64,000 nt of DNA from Chryseobacterium piscicola. GTDB taxonomy: Bacteria > Bacteroidota > Bacteroidia > Flavobacteriales > Weeksellaceae. This document shows, one piece after another, positions 62,878-64,000 of the stretch. Made by a program: the position numbers and the translations under genes. Within the stretch, counting starts at the first letter, position 1. Each line of letters starts with the position of its first letter. The stretch covers positions 372,001-436,000 of the forward strand of contig NZ_FTOJ01000001.1 in assembly GCF_900156685.1 (NCBI RefSeq), read 5' to 3'. A model generated the notes under the pieces. It had not been told where the DNA came from. It saw only the letters and a program-made list of their open reading frames with translations, and did not search any database.

Positions 62878-63693
62878 ATGTCTGTTCATTCTGAAATTAA
62901 AAGAGTTACGACGGAAACCTTGCGAAAAATGAAATTCGATAAGGAGAAAATTACAATGCTTACCGCTTATGATTTTACCACCGCAAAAATGGTAGACGCA
63001 GGCGGAGTAGATACAATTCTTATCGGAGATTCCGCGGCGAACGTCATGGCGGGTTTTGAAACTACACTGCCTATTACTTTAGACCATATGATTTATCATA
63101 CTCAAAGTGTTGTAAGAGGAGTAGCAAGAGCTTTGGTTATTGCAGATTTACCATTCGGAACTTATCAAAGCAATCCTGATTTGGCTTTGGAATCTGCTGT
63201 AAGAATGATGAAAGAGGGTGGTGCACACGCTATTAAGATAGAAGGTGGAAAAGAGATTTCAAAATCGATTAAAAAAATCATCAATGCAGGAATTCCTATT
63301 ATGGGACATTTGGGATTGACGCCACAGTCAATTTATCAATTCGGAACCTATAAAGTGAGAGCTAAAGAAGAGGCTGAAGCTGAGAAGTTAATAAGTGATG
63401 CGAAATTACTTGAAGAATTAGGTTGTTTTGGGGTTGTGCTTGAAAAAATCCCGGCAGATTTGGCTAAAAGAGTTTCAGAAAGTATTACAATCCCAACCAT
63501 CGGAATTGGAGCTGGGCCTCATTGTGATGGCCAAGTTTTGGTTTATCATGATATGGTGGGTATGAACAAAGATTTTTCACCGAAATTCTTAAGAAGATAT
63601 TTAGATCTGTATACAGAAATTACGGGTGCTGTTTCGCAGTATGTGAAAGACGTGAAATCTGCAGAGTTTCCTAACCAAAATGAAAGTTATTAA
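62878..63693 (+). CDS. panB: 3-methyl-2-oxobutanoate hydroxymethyltransferase
   Basis: PanB adds a hydroxymethyl group from methylene-tetrahydrofolate to ketoisovalerate, the first committed step to pantothenate. The 271-residue barrel shows TAYDFTTAKMVDAGGVD, the magnesium-binding IGDSAANVMAG, EGG in IKIEGGKEIS, and MGHLGLTPQS. The catalytic glutamate lies in GVVLEKIPADLA. The next gene begins inside its stop codon (TAATG at 63691), so they are coupled. Confidence 0.96.
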   Translation: MSVHSEIKRVTTETLRKMKFDKEKITMLTAYDFTTAKMVDAGGVDTILIGDSAANVMAGFETTLPITLDHMIYHTQSVVRGVARALVIADLPFGTYQSNPDLALESAVRMMKEGGAHAIKIEGGKEISKSIKKIINAGIPIMGHLGLTPQSIYQFGTYKVRAKEEAEAEKLISDAKLLEELGCFGVVLEKIPADLAKRVSESITIPTIGIGAGPHCDGQVLVYHDMVGMNKDFSPKFLRRYLDLYTEITGAVSQYVKDVKSAEFPNQNESY

Positions 63694-64000
63694 TGAAAAA
63701 TAATCTTCAAGCAGCACAGGGGGTTTTATCTATTGTGGCATTGCTATGTATTGTTGCGGGCTGGTTTCATATTTTCCCCGAAAATATAAATCAATTTCTT
63801 TCCAAAAGAATTTTTTACGTTTTGGTGGGGATTAGTTTTATTCTTCAGGCACCTTTTGTAGGCAACAAAAACTTTATTTATCCTATGTATGCAGCAGCGG
63901 CATTGTGTATAATAGGTGCATTTTTGCCTTATGATTCCCTCTATAATTATATTAAAACAATTGGTTTGCTGGCAGGCATTATCATTAGTTTTTCAAACAG
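63693..64000 (+). CDS. membrane protein, cut by the window end
   Basis: The ATG at 63693 overlaps the panB stop by one base and the frame is open to the end of the window (102 codons). The product is hydrophobic with three or more membrane segments (GVLSIVALLCIVAGWF, FYVLVGISFILQAPFVG, MYAAAALCIIGAFLPYD). I recognise no family. Its coupling to panB need not mean a related function. Confidence 0.7.
   Translation, partial: MKNNLQAAQGVLSIVALLCIVAGWFHIFPENINQFLSKRIFYVLVGISFILQAPFVGNKNFIYPMYAAAALCIIGAFLPYDSLYNYIKTIGLLAGIIISFSN

Overview
This 64 kb AT-rich chromosomal window comes from a flavobacterium of the Weeksellaceae, most likely Chryseobacterium or a close relative. Supporting signs are T9SS sorting tails, a secreted PNGase F relative, an alpha2-type glycyl-tRNA synthetase, Rho with a low-complexity insert, a fused CcoNO oxidase subunit, many Bacteroidetes-only families (DUF4293, DUF4271, DUF4296, DUF6261) and the Bacteroidetes promoter box TAnnTTTG in front of many genes. 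I see no rRNA, tRNA, CRISPR array, intact insertion sequence or prophage.

Layout. 0-17.9 kb: housekeeping genes (prfA, glyQS, a pseudouridine synthase, pyrD, msrB, an L,D-transpeptidase, an Fe/Mn superoxide dismutase, rho, an M28 peptidase, an MsbA-like exporter) with a small patch of unknown secreted proteins at 9.4-10.7 kb. 17.9-19.2 kb: REP-like hairpins, a 42-bp tandem repeat that may be a short terminated transcript, and a DUF6261 gene. 19.2-34.3 kb: the PNGase F-like protein, the operon rsfS-ftsH-LUD-cdsA-psd, birA, an operon of glycosyltransferase, DUF4296, tgt and lptG, then DUF4271-hemD, an S9 peptidase and small genes.

34.5-41.5 kb: a two-component system followed by a lipoprotein with three H-x3-H-x-C motifs, a Cys/His-rich secreted protein and a TonB-dependent receptor carrying two HMA-like CxxC modules. 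I infer a metal (probably copper) handling locus. 41.6-49.4 kb: a decayed RHS polymorphic-toxin locus. It holds three N-truncated RHS core ends, several candidate immunity genes, a tandem immunity-gene family in decay, and a T9SS protein whose sorting domain now runs into what looks like a toxin tail. Composite double-hairpin repeats sit at the ends of the modules. This and the 42-bp repeat are the most unusual parts.

49.5-53.1 kb: an unknown protein, a TetR regulator with an apparent operator, a hotdog thioesterase and a FabF-type synthase. 53.2-62.0 kb: a complete cbb3 oxidase operon on the minus strand (ccoI, S, NO, Q, P, G, H, then a TauE/SafE-like protein). 62.1-64 kb: a divergent Crp/Fnr regulator, panB and a membrane protein cut by the window end. 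The copper-type locus and the cbb3 operon could be linked functionally, since cbb3 needs copper, but nothing in the sequence proves it.
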